This document shows, in pieces, positions 25,407 through 33,342 of a stretch of 64,000 bases of DNA. Position numbers and translations under genes: made by a program. The notes under the pieces are model-generated. The model saw nothing but the letters and a program-made list of their open reading frames with translations, was not told the DNA's origin and made no database searches. Numbering within the stretch: the stretch's first letter is position 1; the number at the start of each line of letters is the position of its first letter. The DNA comes from Micromonospora rubida (lineage in GTDB: Bacteria; Actinomycetota; Actinomycetes; Mycobacteriales; Micromonosporaceae), in the NCBI RefSeq assembly GCF_009908295.1, contig NZ_JAAALO010000007.1, positions 62,001-126,000 of the forward strand, written 5' to 3'.

Positions 25407-27285
25407 GCCGGTCCTCCCCGCCGCGCGCGGTGGCGTCCGCCGCAGCCCGATGATGGTCGATCCGGGCCAGCACCTGGTTGTGCGACTCCACGGCGGTGTG
25501 CACCCAGCAGCCCCCCTCCCGGAACACGATGCCCAGCTCTGACCAGTGGTCGAGCAGTGGTTGCACCACCGCCGCCCCGCCGGGTGTCCGCGCGGCCAGC
25601 GTGGTGGCGGTCCGGGGCTGTTCCAGCAGCCGGAACAGCCCGACCTCGACGGGCGAGGTCAGCTCGCACACCGACCAGTCGTACGCGGCCCGCCGGCTGA
25701 CCAGCACGATCCGGTCGTCGATCTCCTGGCAGGTGAGCCGGCTGACCGGGTACTTGGCCCGCCACCGCTCGATCGCCGCGTCCAGCGCCGCCGCCTCGTC
25801 CGGGCCGATGCCCTGGGCGACGGTGGTGAAGATGTACGCCAGGTCGGCGAGTTCCCCGGCGGGCAGGTCGTAGATCTGCCGGTACTGCGGGGCCGGCTCC
25901 AGCACCGGGAAGCCCAGTTCCGGCTGGTTGAAGTACGGGCTGAACCGCTCGATGGCGATCCGCGCCGCTCCCATCGGCGGATCGAGGTGGTGCAGCGCCG
26001 GCAGCTGCGCGATGACCTCGGTGTAGTCCTCGGCCGTCTCGCCGGGGAACCCGTACAGGTAGTTCCAGCTCGTCGTCACCCCGGCGCTCTGCGCCTCGCG
26101 CAGCGCCCGGACGTTCTGGCAGCCGGTCACGCCCTTGTCCATCAGCCGCAGGACGTGGGTGCTGAGGTTCTCCACCCCCGGCTGGACCTGCACCGCCCCG
26201 GCCTCACCCAGCCGTCGGAAGTGGTGCCGGCGCAGGTTGGCCTTGACCTCGAAGTGCAGGCGGACGTCGTAGTCCGACTCGGCCAACCGGAGCAGCACCG
26301 AGTCGAAGTACGCCATGTCCAGGATGTTGTCGACCACGATGAAGTCGAGCAGCTGGTGCCGGCGGGCCAGGTCCAACACCTCGTCGAGGAAGCGACCCGG
26401 GCTCTTGCTGCGGAACTGCATCGACGAGCCGTTGAGACCGCAGAACGTGCAGTGGTGCTTCTCGCCCCACCAGCAGCCGCGCGAGCCCTCGACGATCAAC
26501 TTCGGCGCCACCCACTCGGCCGCCGCCGAGGCGTCCAGGCGTTCGACGAAGCCGGTGTAGTCCGGGGTGACGATCCGCGCCGGCGGCAACGGTTGCGCCG
26601 ACATCGGGTTGGCCCGCGCGGCACCCGTCGCGTCCCGCCAGCACAGCCCGGGGACGTCCGCGAGGTCGTCCGCCGCGCCGCCGAGCACGTCGAGCAGGCG
26701 GGGGAAGGCCACCTCCCCTTCGCCCCGGACGACGAAGTCGAGGAACGGGAAGTTGCGGTGCAGCGCCGCGCCCTGCACCCCGTCGCAGTTGGCCCCGCCG
26801 AGCACGGTCCGCACCGCGGGCCGGCGCTGCTTGAGCAGGCGGGCGGTGGCCAGGCTGGCGGTGTTCTGCTGGAAGGTGCTGGTGAACCCGACGACGTCCG
26901 GCGCGGCGGCGTCCAGCTCGGCGACCAGCGTCTCCACGAACTCGGGCACCAGCTCGTGCAGCGCGGCGGTCATCGCCGTCTCGGCCGGGCTCGATCCCGC
27001 GTCGGCCAGCAGCCGGCGAAGCGGCGTGAAGTCGCGCCGCTCGCCGTAGAGCGCGCCGGCGAACACCCAGTCCCCGGCGCCCTGGAAGTAGGACGTCTCG
27101 GAGAAGTACTGGTATTCGGCCAGGCCGAGGGGAAGGCGGTCCACCACCCAGTCGACGAAGTCCAGGTTGGCGTAGCGGACCTGCACGTCGTGGCCGGCGG
27201 CGCCGGCCGCGGTACGCAGGATGCCCAGGGCGAGCGACGGGACGTCGAGCGATCCCCACGGCATGTGCACCAGGACGACCTTCAT
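25387..27285 (-). CDS. B12-binding radical SAM C-methyltransferase for RiPP maturation (rSAM_ocin_1 type)
   Basis: A 632-residue enzyme. The N-terminal half is a cobalamin-binding fold (VVLVHMPWGSLDVPSLALGILR; DVVGFTSTFQQNTASLATARLL; FVVRGEGEVAFPRLL). The radical SAM core carries the family-specific cluster motif GCWWGEKHHCTFCGLN, i.e. C-x7-C-x2-C, near residue 270-281, followed by FIVVDNILDMAYFD and YLYGFPGETAEDYTEV. This is the ribosomal-peptide-maturation radical SAM protein 1 family, annotated as C-methyltransferases that use methylcobalamin and SAM to methylate unactivated carbons. The ATG at 27285 follows AAAGGAG. It lies 94 bp after a 49-residue peptide gene, its likely substrate, with a hairpin in between. 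Confidence 0.93.
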   Translation of the reverse strand: MKVVLVHMPWGSLDVPSLALGILRTAAGAAGHDVQVRYANLDFVDWVVDRLPLGLAEYQYFSETSYFQGAGDWVFAGALYGERRDFTPLRRLLADAGSSPAETAMTAALHELVPEFVETLVAELDAAAPDVVGFTSTFQQNTASLATARLLKQRRPAVRTVLGGANCDGVQGAALHRNFPFLDFVVRGEGEVAFPRLLDVLGGAADDLADVPGLCWRDATGAARANPMSAQPLPPARIVTPDYTGFVERLDASAAAEWVAPKLIVEGSRGCWWGEKHHCTFCGLNGSSMQFRSKSPGRFLDEVLDLARRHQLLDFIVVDNILDMAYFDSVLLRLAESDYDVRLHFEVKANLRRHHFRRLGEAGAVQVQPGVENLSTHVLRLMDKGVTGCQNVRALREAQSAGVTTSWNYLYGFPGETAEDYTEVIAQLPALHHLDPPMGAARIAIERFSPYFNQPELGFPVLEPAPQYRQIYDLPAGELADLAYIFTTVAQGIGPDEAAALDAAIERWRAKYPVSRLTCQEIDDRIVLVSRRAAYDWSVCELTSPVEVGLFRLLEQPRTATTLAARTPGGAAVVQPLLDHWSELGIVFREGGCWVHTAVESHNQVLARIDHHRAAADATARGGEDRHAVAAG

Positions 27286-27314
27286 CGCCGGTCTCCTTTC
27301 GACGGGGCGGACAT

Positions 27315-27347
27315 CGTTCCGGGGCAGCGCAGCAGCGCCCCGGAACG
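27315..27347 (-). terminator. Strong hairpin between precursor gene and radical SAM gene
   Basis: Arms CGTTCCGGGGC (27315-27325) and GCCCCGGAACG (27337-27347) pair perfectly over 11 bp with an 11-nt loop. It sits 32 nt after the precursor stop and 30 nt before the radical SAM start. There is no T-run. In RiPP operons such a hairpin often acts as a partial terminator or stabiliser, making precursor transcripts exceed enzyme transcripts. Confidence 0.65.
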
Positions 27348-27378
27348 ACGCCTCGGACGTGCCGTCACCGTTGCCGGG

Positions 27379-27528
27379 TCACTTGCCGGTGGGTCGGGGT
27401 GCCTCGGTCACCTGGGGCCGCGCGGCCGGGACCGCCCGGTCAAGATCGAGGAGCATCTTGACGATGACGGCGCCGCGGTCCCGCTCGCCCGTGCTGATCG
27501 GGTCGTGCCGCACAGTGCGTCGCTTCAT
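27379..27528 (-). CDS. Candidate RiPP precursor peptide, 49 residues
   Basis: A small gene with a very strong ribosome site (GGAGGGAGGTGA, 27534-27545) before the ATG at 27528. The first part is charged (MKRRTVRHDPISTGERDRG), followed by a helical hydrophobic stretch AVIVKMLLDLDRAV that looks like a recognition helix, and a Pro-rich C-terminal tail from PAARPQ to PRPTGK that is the likely core. It has no Cys, Trp, Tyr or Phe, one His and four Thr. It lies immediately before the B12 radical SAM methyltransferase, DUF5825, P450 and exporter genes, with a hairpin after its stop. Its 5' part overlaps the 3' end of the S9 peptidase frame by 89 nt. It is below normal gene-calling length. The precursor role is inferred from position, ribosome site, size and composition. 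Confidence 0.72.
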   Translation of the reverse strand: MKRRTVRHDPISTGERDRGAVIVKMLLDLDRAVPAARPQVTEAPRPTGK

Positions 27529-29404
27529 TCCATTCACCTCCCTCCGGTTGGTCCGGGGTCGGACCCCGCCGGTCGCGGTGGTCCTGGCTGGGGGACGCCG
27601 GAGTCCGGACGCCCGGCGGCAGCACCGTGGCGGCGTACCGGAGCAGGGCGGAGAAGACGGTCGTCTGGTCGGCGGCGTCCCCGTGGTGCCCGCCGGTGGT
27701 CCAGACCACCTCGTGCGGCACCGACCGGTCCCGCAGCGCGGCCACGTACCGCCGGACCGCCTCCGCCGGGCAGCGTTCGTCGTCGGTCGCGGCGGCGACG
27801 AAGAGCGGCCCGCGGACCCGGTCCAGGTACGTCATCGGGTTGGCGGCCCGGTACCGGTCGGGAACCTCGGCGGGGGTGCCACCGAAGAGTTCCTCGTCCG
27901 CCTCGCGCAGGGCGGGCAGCGCCGTGCGGTGGGCCGTGGAGTAGTCGGCCACCGGGGACACCGCCAGCCCGACCGCCCAGTCGTCGGGCTCGACGCCCAT
28001 CGCGAGCAGGACCAGGTAGCCGCCCCAGGAGTAGCCACACAGCCCGATCCGTCCCGGCTCCGTGACACCGAGGTCGACCAGGTGCCGGCGTACCGCGCCG
28101 AGGTCCTCCAGCTGCGCCAGGCCGACCCGGTGGCCGAAGTCGTGCCGCCACCGTGGACCGTAGCCCGTGGACCCCCGGTAGTTGGTGCGCACGACGGCGT
28201 AACCGGCGCCGGTGAGCAGCTCCACCCGTGGGTCGTAGCTGTCCCGGTCGTGCAGGAACGGCCCACCGTGGAGCAGGAAGATCATCGGCCATGGCCCGGT
28301 TCCGGGCGGGGTGGCCAGGAAACTGTGGATCCGACCGTACGGTCGGGAGGTCCACACCTCGCCACGTCCGGACGCGGTCGGCGGGGCCGGTGCCGGGTGG
28401 CGGTCGGCGGCCGGGTCGACGACCAGCCGGCGCGGCGGCACCGCCTCCCGGCTCCACACGTAGTGGATCCCGCCCTCGGGCGAGCAGGCCAGGTCGAGGA
28501 TGGTCCCGGGCGGGGTGGGCAGGACGCTCGGCGCGCCGCCGACGAGGTCGGACAGGAGTAGCCGGCTGCGCCCCGACCGATCCTGTTGGATCAGCACCCG
28601 GCGGCCGTCGACGTACCAGTGCGCGGTGATCTCCGTGTCGAACGCCAACTGCTCGTGCGGCCGGATGTCGTGCCCCGCCCGCCAGGTGGCGACGGTGTAG
28701 CGCCCGCCCGCCTCGACGACCACCAGCAGGGTGGGGTCGTTCCCCGAACCCGGGCGGAACTCCAGTGCCCACACCCGGCGGTGCCGGTCACCGGCCAGGA
28801 CCTCGGTGCGGCCGTCGGTGAGCCGCACCACGGTGACCGCGGTGGGGCCGTCCGGTCGTCCGGCCAGGGCGAGCAGGGTGCCGTCCGCGCTCAGGTCCAC
28901 CAGGGGCACGTAGCCCGGGGCGGTCGCCAGCAGGTGCGCCGGCCCGCCGGGCGTCCCGAGGAAGTACCGGGACTCCGCGCCGAACCCGACACAGACGACC
29001 GCCAGCTTTCCGGCGTGGTCGAAGGCGATGCCGTACGGCCGGCCTGGTGGCACCCCGGTCAATGCGGGGGCGGCCGGCCCGTCCTCGAACGGCTGGCGTC
29101 GCCAGAGCCCCACGCCGTCCGGGTCGGTGTCGAACCACCAGACGTGGCCGCCGTCCGGCTCCAGGTCACAGGCGTCCACCCCGTGCCGTGCCTGGGTCAG
29201 GACCCGGCGACCACCGGTGGCGCGGTCCCAGGAGACGACCTGGGAACGGCCACCGACGTCGTCGAGTTCGATGGCCCGGAGCGAATCGTTGGCGGCGAAT
29301 GCCGGTGCGCGCAGTGGAATCACGACGACCCCGTTCCTACGGACGGCCGGAGGACCGATGGTAATCGAACCCTGACTATGTGTAAACGTCGAGATCCGCC
29401 GCAT
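27440..29404 (-). CDS. S9 (prolyl oligopeptidase-family) serine peptidase of the RiPP cluster
   Basis: About 654 residues: an N-terminal beta-propeller (residues about 20-400, repeated blades such as SADGTLLALAGRPDG) and a C-terminal alpha/beta-hydrolase with GLCGYSWGGYLVLL (Ser nucleophile), ATDDERCP (Asp) and TTGGHHGD (His). No signal peptide. S9 family members act as leader peptidases in some RiPP pathways (class III lanthipeptides), and the candidate precursor has a Pro-rich region at the leader/core boundary, so leader removal is a reasonable proposal. The start is uncertain: ATG at 29404 has a weak ribosome site and GTG codons near 29320 are alternatives. The last 30 or so codons overlap the precursor gene and are low-complexity Arg/His-rich, so the conserved part ends before them. 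Confidence 0.85.
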   Translation of the reverse strand: MRRISTFTHSQGSITIGPPAVRRNGVVVIPLRAPAFAANDSLRAIELDDVGGRSQVVSWDRATGGRRVLTQARHGVDACDLEPDGGHVWWFDTDPDGVGLWRRQPFEDGPAAPALTGVPPGRPYGIAFDHAGKLAVVCVGFGAESRYFLGTPGGPAHLLATAPGYVPLVDLSADGTLLALAGRPDGPTAVTVVRLTDGRTEVLAGDRHRRVWALEFRPGSGNDPTLLVVVEAGGRYTVATWRAGHDIRPHEQLAFDTEITAHWYVDGRRVLIQQDRSGRSRLLLSDLVGGAPSVLPTPPGTILDLACSPEGGIHYVWSREAVPPRRLVVDPAADRHPAPAPPTASGRGEVWTSRPYGRIHSFLATPPGTGPWPMIFLLHGGPFLHDRDSYDPRVELLTGAGYAVVRTNYRGSTGYGPRWRHDFGHRVGLAQLEDLGAVRRHLVDLGVTEPGRIGLCGYSWGGYLVLLAMGVEPDDWAVGLAVSPVADYSTAHRTALPALREADEELFGGTPAEVPDRYRAANPMTYLDRVRGPLFVAAATDDERCPAEAVRRYVAALRDRSVPHEVVWTTGGHHGDAADQTTVFSALLRYAATVLPPGVRTPASPSQDHRDRRGPTPDQPEGGEWNEATHCAARPDQHGRAGPRRRHRQDAPRS

Positions 29405-29552
29405 TGCCTTGAGCGCTACCGACTTAATCGGCTTGGCGGGATGCACCGGAAACCGGGCACTTCCGCCCACTCGTCCGCTTTGGCCGGTCGACATGCACGC
29501 TCTTGGTGGGCGGTGACAGAATCGGCTGGTGTCCTGAATGGAGGAGGTCGCG

Positions 29553-29999
29553 GTGACCGGTGTCGAATTGATCGCGGCGGCGTTGGCGGCGGGGGCGGGT
29601 GCGGGGACCAGCGCCGCGGTGGTGGATGTCTATACGGGGCTGCGTGACGCGTTGCGGCGTCGGCTGACAGGTCGCCGTGCCGCCGAGCAACTCCTGGAGG
29701 CCGACGAGGCCGATCCGGGGGTGTGGGAGAGACGGATCGGCGCGGAGCTGGCCGATTCCGGGGCGGACCGGGACGAGGAGATCCTGACCGCAGCCGGCAG
29801 GCTTCTCGATCTGGTGGACCCGGAAGGCTCCCGGGCCGGCAGATACCCGGTGGATCTGCGCGGGGCGCGGGGTGCGCAGATCGGCGACGGCACCCTACGT
29901 GTGGACACCACCTACGGGCCGACCGCGGGCATCATGACCGGCCCGGTCAGCGTCAGCTACGGGCAGCTGCCGGTCCCCCCGGCCCGGCCGGAGGCGTAG
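29553..29999 (+). CDS. N-terminal segment of a STAND/NLR-like protein, or separate small adaptor
   Basis: A 148-residue frame. GTG at 29553 is the best start because GGAGGAGG (29540-29547) is ideally placed; ATG at 29538 lies before that site. It opens with a small-residue hydrophobic stretch GVELIAAALAAGAGAGTSAAVVD, then a charged helical region with GRLLDLVDPEGSRAGRYPVDLRGARGAQIGDG, and a C-terminal motif TTYGPTAGIMTGPVSVSYG. AQIGDG resembles the short amyloid-type signalling motifs (RHIM-like) found at the boundary of bacterial effector and NLR proteins. It stops with TAG 16 nt after a slippery heptamer, and the next frame (-1) continues with a related TYGP motif and an NB-ARC domain. It may be the true N terminus of that protein. 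Confidence 0.65.
   Translation: MTGVELIAAALAAGAGAGTSAAVVDVYTGLRDALRRRLTGRRAAEQLLEADEADPGVWERRIGAELADSGADRDEEILTAAGRLLDLVDPEGSRAGRYPVDLRGARGAQIGDGTLRVDTTYGPTAGIMTGPVSVSYGQLPVPPARPEA
29975..29981 (+). other. Slippery heptamer C CCC CCG at a frame boundary
   Basis: In the frame of the upstream ORF the codons GTC CCC CCG contain the canonical -1 heptamer pattern X XXY YYZ (29975-29981). A -1 slip here moves translation exactly into the NB-ARC/TPR frame and avoids the TAG at 29997. It may be programmed frameshifting, a phase-variable homopolymer, a decayed gene, or a base-count error in a C-run. Confidence 0.45.
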
Positions 30000-32134
30000 C
30001 GGGGTCGCCCGCCCCCGGCACCGACCCCACCGGCCCCACCGCAGCGGTACATCTCGGCGCCACCTACGGTCCGGTGGGCCAGTTTCACGCACCCGTGACG
30101 ATCAACGCCGGTCGAGTGGTGCGGTGGCCACACCGCGTCGGGGTGGTCCCGACGATGGCCGACGGCTACCGGCACCGGCGGATCACCACCGAGCTGGAGC
30201 AGGCAACAGCGGGTGGCGGGGCAGCGGCGCTCACGCGGGTGCTGTCCGGGCTGGGTGGGGTGGGCAAGACCCAACTGGCCGCCGCCCACGCCCACCATGT
30301 GTGGTCGCGGCAACGGGTCGATCTGCTGGTATGGGTCACCGCCGCCACCCGGCAGGGCGTTGTCGCCGCGTACGCCCAGGGTGCGTACGGAGTCCTCGAC
30401 ACCGCCGACGAGGAGGGGGAACAGGCCGCCACCCGGTTCCTGGCGTGGCTGGCGACGACCGACCGGCGGTGGCTGATCGTGCTCGACGACCTGCGGGCCC
30501 CCGCCGACCTCACCGGTTTGTGGCCGCCCGCCACGCCCACCGGCACGGTGCTGGTGACCACCCGCCGCCGCGATGCCGCTCTCGCCGGCGGCGAGCGCCG
30601 GCTGCTCGACGTCGACGTGTTCACCCCTGGCGAAGCGACCGCGTACCTGCGGCACAAACTGCCGCACGAGCCCGTCGACCAACTCCACCAGCTCGCCGCC
30701 GACCTCGGCCACCTTCCGTTGGCGCTGGCTCAGGCCACCGCCTACCTCACCGACCGGGGGCTGGACTGCGCAGCGTACCGAGCTCGGCTGGCCGATCGTC
30801 AACGCGCGCTCGCCCACCTGCTGCCCGAGCCCGAGGCGCTGCCCGACGAGCACCGCGCGACGGTCGCGGCGACCTGGTGGTTGTCGATCACCGCCGCCGA
30901 TCTGCTCCACCCACGAGGGCTGGCCCGGCCGCTGTTGGAGCTGGCCGCGATGTTGGACCCCAACGGGACCCCCGTCGGCCTGTTCACCACCTCGGCGATC
31001 ACCGACTACCTCAGTGGCCTCGACCGGGGCGGAAACGCCGAGCCAGTCGACCGGGAGGCGGTCGCCGACGCCCTGCGCAACCTGCACCGCCTCAGCCTCG
31101 TCACGCACGGCGCCAGCCGGCTCCAGGTCCACGCCCTCGTCCAACGGGCCACCCGCGACCAACTCACGCCGGGCCAACTCGACACCGCCGCCCGGGTCGT
31201 CGCCGCCGCGCTGCTGGAGCTCTGGCCGGACCCGGAACGGGACGACCCGGCCGGCAGCCAGGTCCTGCGCGCGAACACCGCAGCACTGTACGAGCACCCC
31301 CGCCAGGCCCTGCTCGACCTCCACTGCCATGCCGTGCTGTTCCGGGCCGGACGCAGTCTCGGCGACACCGGCCAACCCGCCGCCGCCGTGGCCTACTTCA
31401 CCGATCTGCACACCGACTGCCTGCGAGTGCTCGGCCCAGACCACCCGGACACCCTGACCGTCCTTCACAACGTCGCCCAGTGGCGGGGTGAGGCCGGCGA
31501 CCCCGCCGGCGCGGTCGAAGTCTTCACGCGGGTGCTGACCGAGCAGCTCCGAGTGCTGGGCCCCGACCACCCCGACACGCTGACCACTCGCAACAACCTG
31601 GCCTACAGCCAGGGCCGAGCCGGTGACCCGGCCGGCGCGGTCGAAGCCTTCATCCAGGTGCTGGCCGATCGCCTGCGGGTCATGGGCCCCGACCACCCCG
31701 ACACCCTCTCCACCCGCAACAATCTGGCCTACTGGCGGGGTGCGGCCGGTGACCCGGCCGGGGCGGTGGAATCCCTCCGGCAGGTGCTGGCCGACCGGTC
31801 GCGGGTGTTGGGCCCCGACCACCGACATACGCTGAGCACCAGCAGCAACCTGGCCTACTGGCGGGGTGCGGCCGGTGACCCGGCCGGCGCGGTGGAATCC
31901 CTTCAGCAGGTGCTGGCCGACTACCTCCGTGTGCTCGGCCCTGACCACCCACACACCCTGACCACCCGGCGCAACCTGGCCTACTGGCGGAGCGAGGCCG
32001 GTGACCGCGCCGGGGCCGTCGAGGCGACCGAGCACGTGCTCGCCGATCAGCTTCGAGTGCTCGGCCCCGGCCACCCCGACACTCTTGTCTCCCGACGGAA
32101 CCTCGCCCGGTGGCGAGACAACGATGAGGGCTGA
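29981..32134 (+). CDS. NB-ARC/TPR STAND ATPase (NLR-like), frame -1 to the preceding ORF
   Basis: The frame is given from the first codon after the slippery site; no in-frame start with a ribosome site exists before GTG 30074 or 30095. It begins with AAVHLGATYGPVGQFHAPVTINAG, then an NB-ARC ATPase: Walker A GLGGVGKT, Walker B WLIVLDDL, LVTTRRRDAAL, and GLxLALAQATAYL-like LPLALAQATAYL. A winged-helix region with LLELAAMLDPNGTPVGLFTTSAI follows, and then at least six kinesin-light-chain-type TPRs to the C terminus. Such STAND proteins are signal-transducing switches, often in immunity, cell death or regulation; TPRs bind the trigger. The effector is either the 148-residue segment upstream or absent. 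Convergent with acr3. Confidence 0.8.
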   Translation, partial: GPAGGVAGSPAPGTDPTGPTAAVHLGATYGPVGQFHAPVTINAGRVVRWPHRVGVVPTMADGYRHRRITTELEQATAGGGAAALTRVLSGLGGVGKTQLAAAHAHHVWSRQRVDLLVWVTAATRQGVVAAYAQGAYGVLDTADEEGEQAATRFLAWLATTDRRWLIVLDDLRAPADLTGLWPPATPTGTVLVTTRRRDAALAGGERRLLDVDVFTPGEATAYLRHKLPHEPVDQLHQLAADLGHLPLALAQATAYLTDRGLDCAAYRARLADRQRALAHLLPEPEALPDEHRATVAATWWLSITAADLLHPRGLARPLLELAAMLDPNGTPVGLFTTSAITDYLSGLDRGGNAEPVDREAVADALRNLHRLSLVTHGASRLQVHALVQRATRDQLTPGQLDTAARVVAAALLELWPDPERDDPAGSQVLRANTAALYEHPRQALLDLHCHAVLFRAGRSLGDTGQPAAAVAYFTDLHTDCLRVLGPDHPDTLTVLHNVAQWRGEAGDPAGAVEVFTRVLTEQLRVLGPDHPDTLTTRNNLAYSQGRAGDPAGAVEAFIQVLADRLRVMGPDHPDTLSTRNNLAYWRGAAGDPAGAVESLRQVLADRSRVLGPDHRHTLSTSSNLAYWRGAAGDPAGAVESLQQVLADYLRVLGPDHPHTLTTRRNLAYWRSEAGDRAGAVEATEHVLADQLRVLGPGHPDTLVSRRNLARWRDNDEG
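31427..32134 (+). repeat. 126-bp tandem repeat encoding TPR units
   Basis: Six units begin at 31427, 31553, 31679, 31805, 31931 and 32057, each encoding a 42-residue kinesin-light-chain-type TPR of the form VLGPDHPDTL...RNNLAYWRG.AGDPAGAVE. The period is exactly 126 bp and units three to five are very alike at DNA level, so the array could gain or lose units by recombination. Confidence 0.9.
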
Positions 32135-32153
32135 CCGACGCGACCCAGGCAGG

Positions 32154-33248
32154 TCAGGGCCGGGGTGGCGGGGTGGTGGTGAAGAACCGTCGGCGTGCCC
32201 ACAGGGAGACGTAGACGAGGCCGACGAGGACGGGTACCTCGATGAGTGGCCCGACGACGCCGGCGAGGGCCTGGCCGGAGGCGACGCCGAAGGTGCCGAT
32301 GGCCACGGCGATGGCGAGTTCGAAGTTGTTGCCGGCGGCGGTGAAGGCCAGGGTGGTGGTGCGCTCGTAGTTCAGGCCGATGGCCCGGCCGAGCAGGTAG
32401 GAGCCGGCCCACATGAGGGCGAAGTAGACCAGCAGCGGCAGGGCGATGCGGGCGACGTCGAGTGGCCGCTTGGTGATGGCGTCGCCCTGCAGGGCGAACA
32501 GGATCACGATGGTGAACAGCAGGCCGTAGAGGGCGGTCGGGCTGATCTTGGGCAGGAAGCGGGACTCGTACCAGTCGCGGCCCTTCGCACGTTCGCCGAG
32601 ACGGCGGGTGAGGTACCCGGCGAGCAGCGGGATGCCGAGGAAGATGAGCACGTTGCGGGCGATGTCCCAGCCGGAGACGTTCAGTTCGGCGCCGGACAGG
32701 CCGAGCCAGTCGGGGAGCACGGCCAGGTAGAACCAGCCGAGCAGCCCGAACGCGAGGACCTGGAAGACGGAGTTGAGGGCGACCAGGACGGCGGCGGCCT
32801 CGCGGTCGCCGCAGGCCAGGTCGTTCCAGATGATGACCATGGCGATGCAGCGGGCCAGGCCGACGATGATCAGGCCGGTGCGGTACTCGGGCTGGTCGGC
32901 CAGGAAGATCCAGGCGAGGGCGAACATCACCGCGGGCCCGACGGCCCAGTTGAGGACGAGTGACGAGACCAGCAGCCGGCGGTCGCCGGTGACGGTGCCG
33001 AGGCGGTCGTAGCGGACCTTGGCCAGCACCGGGTACATCATGATCAGCAGGCCGAGGGCGATGGGCAGGGAGATCCCGCCGATCTTGACGGCGTCCAGCG
33101 CGGTGTTGAGGCCGGGGACGAGTCGGCCGAGGAGGAGGCCGGCGACCATCGCCAGGCCGATCCAGATGGGCAGGAACTGGTCGAGGCGGGGCAGGCGTCC
33201 GACCACCGCGGTGGTGGGGTCGGCGTGGGCGGCGGTGCTCACGGGCAC
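32154..33248 (-). CDS. acr3: ACR3-family arsenite efflux transporter
   Basis: A 364-residue membrane protein with ten predicted segments. Hallmarks of ACR3 are GLARCIAMVIIWNDLACGD, with the conserved Cys of membrane segment 4, and the late TAAGNNFELAIAVAIGTFG with the conserved Glu. ACR3 carriers extrude As(III) using the proton motive force. The start is GTG at 33248 (GTG at 33242 is also possible). It lies 94 bp downstream of arsR in the same direction, the usual arsR-acr3 order. Confidence 0.95.
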   Translation of the reverse strand: MPVSTAAHADPTTAVVGRLPRLDQFLPIWIGLAMVAGLLLGRLVPGLNTALDAVKIGGISLPIALGLLIMMYPVLAKVRYDRLGTVTGDRRLLVSSLVLNWAVGPAVMFALAWIFLADQPEYRTGLIIVGLARCIAMVIIWNDLACGDREAAAVLVALNSVFQVLAFGLLGWFYLAVLPDWLGLSGAELNVSGWDIARNVLIFLGIPLLAGYLTRRLGERAKGRDWYESRFLPKISPTALYGLLFTIVILFALQGDAITKRPLDVARIALPLLVYFALMWAGSYLLGRAIGLNYERTTTLAFTAAGNNFELAIAVAIGTFGVASGQALAGVVGPLIEVPVLVGLVYVSLWARRRFFTTTPPPRP

Positions 33249-33342
33249 TCCCGTCGGGATTCGGCGTGGACAGCGCCCCGACGCCGGGGGCCGCTGAGGC
33301 CGCCGCCCAGGTCCGGGGTGCGTCCGGTGGGCAGGGCGCGGC

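Noticed and set aside
25546-28065. Open frame of 839 codons on the plus strand in the RiPP cluster
   Set aside because: Antisense to the radical SAM and S9 genes, which carry clear catalytic motifs.
29957-32074. Open frame of 705 codons opposite the TPR gene with regular internal repeats
   Set aside because: The repeats are only the complement of the 126-bp TPR array.
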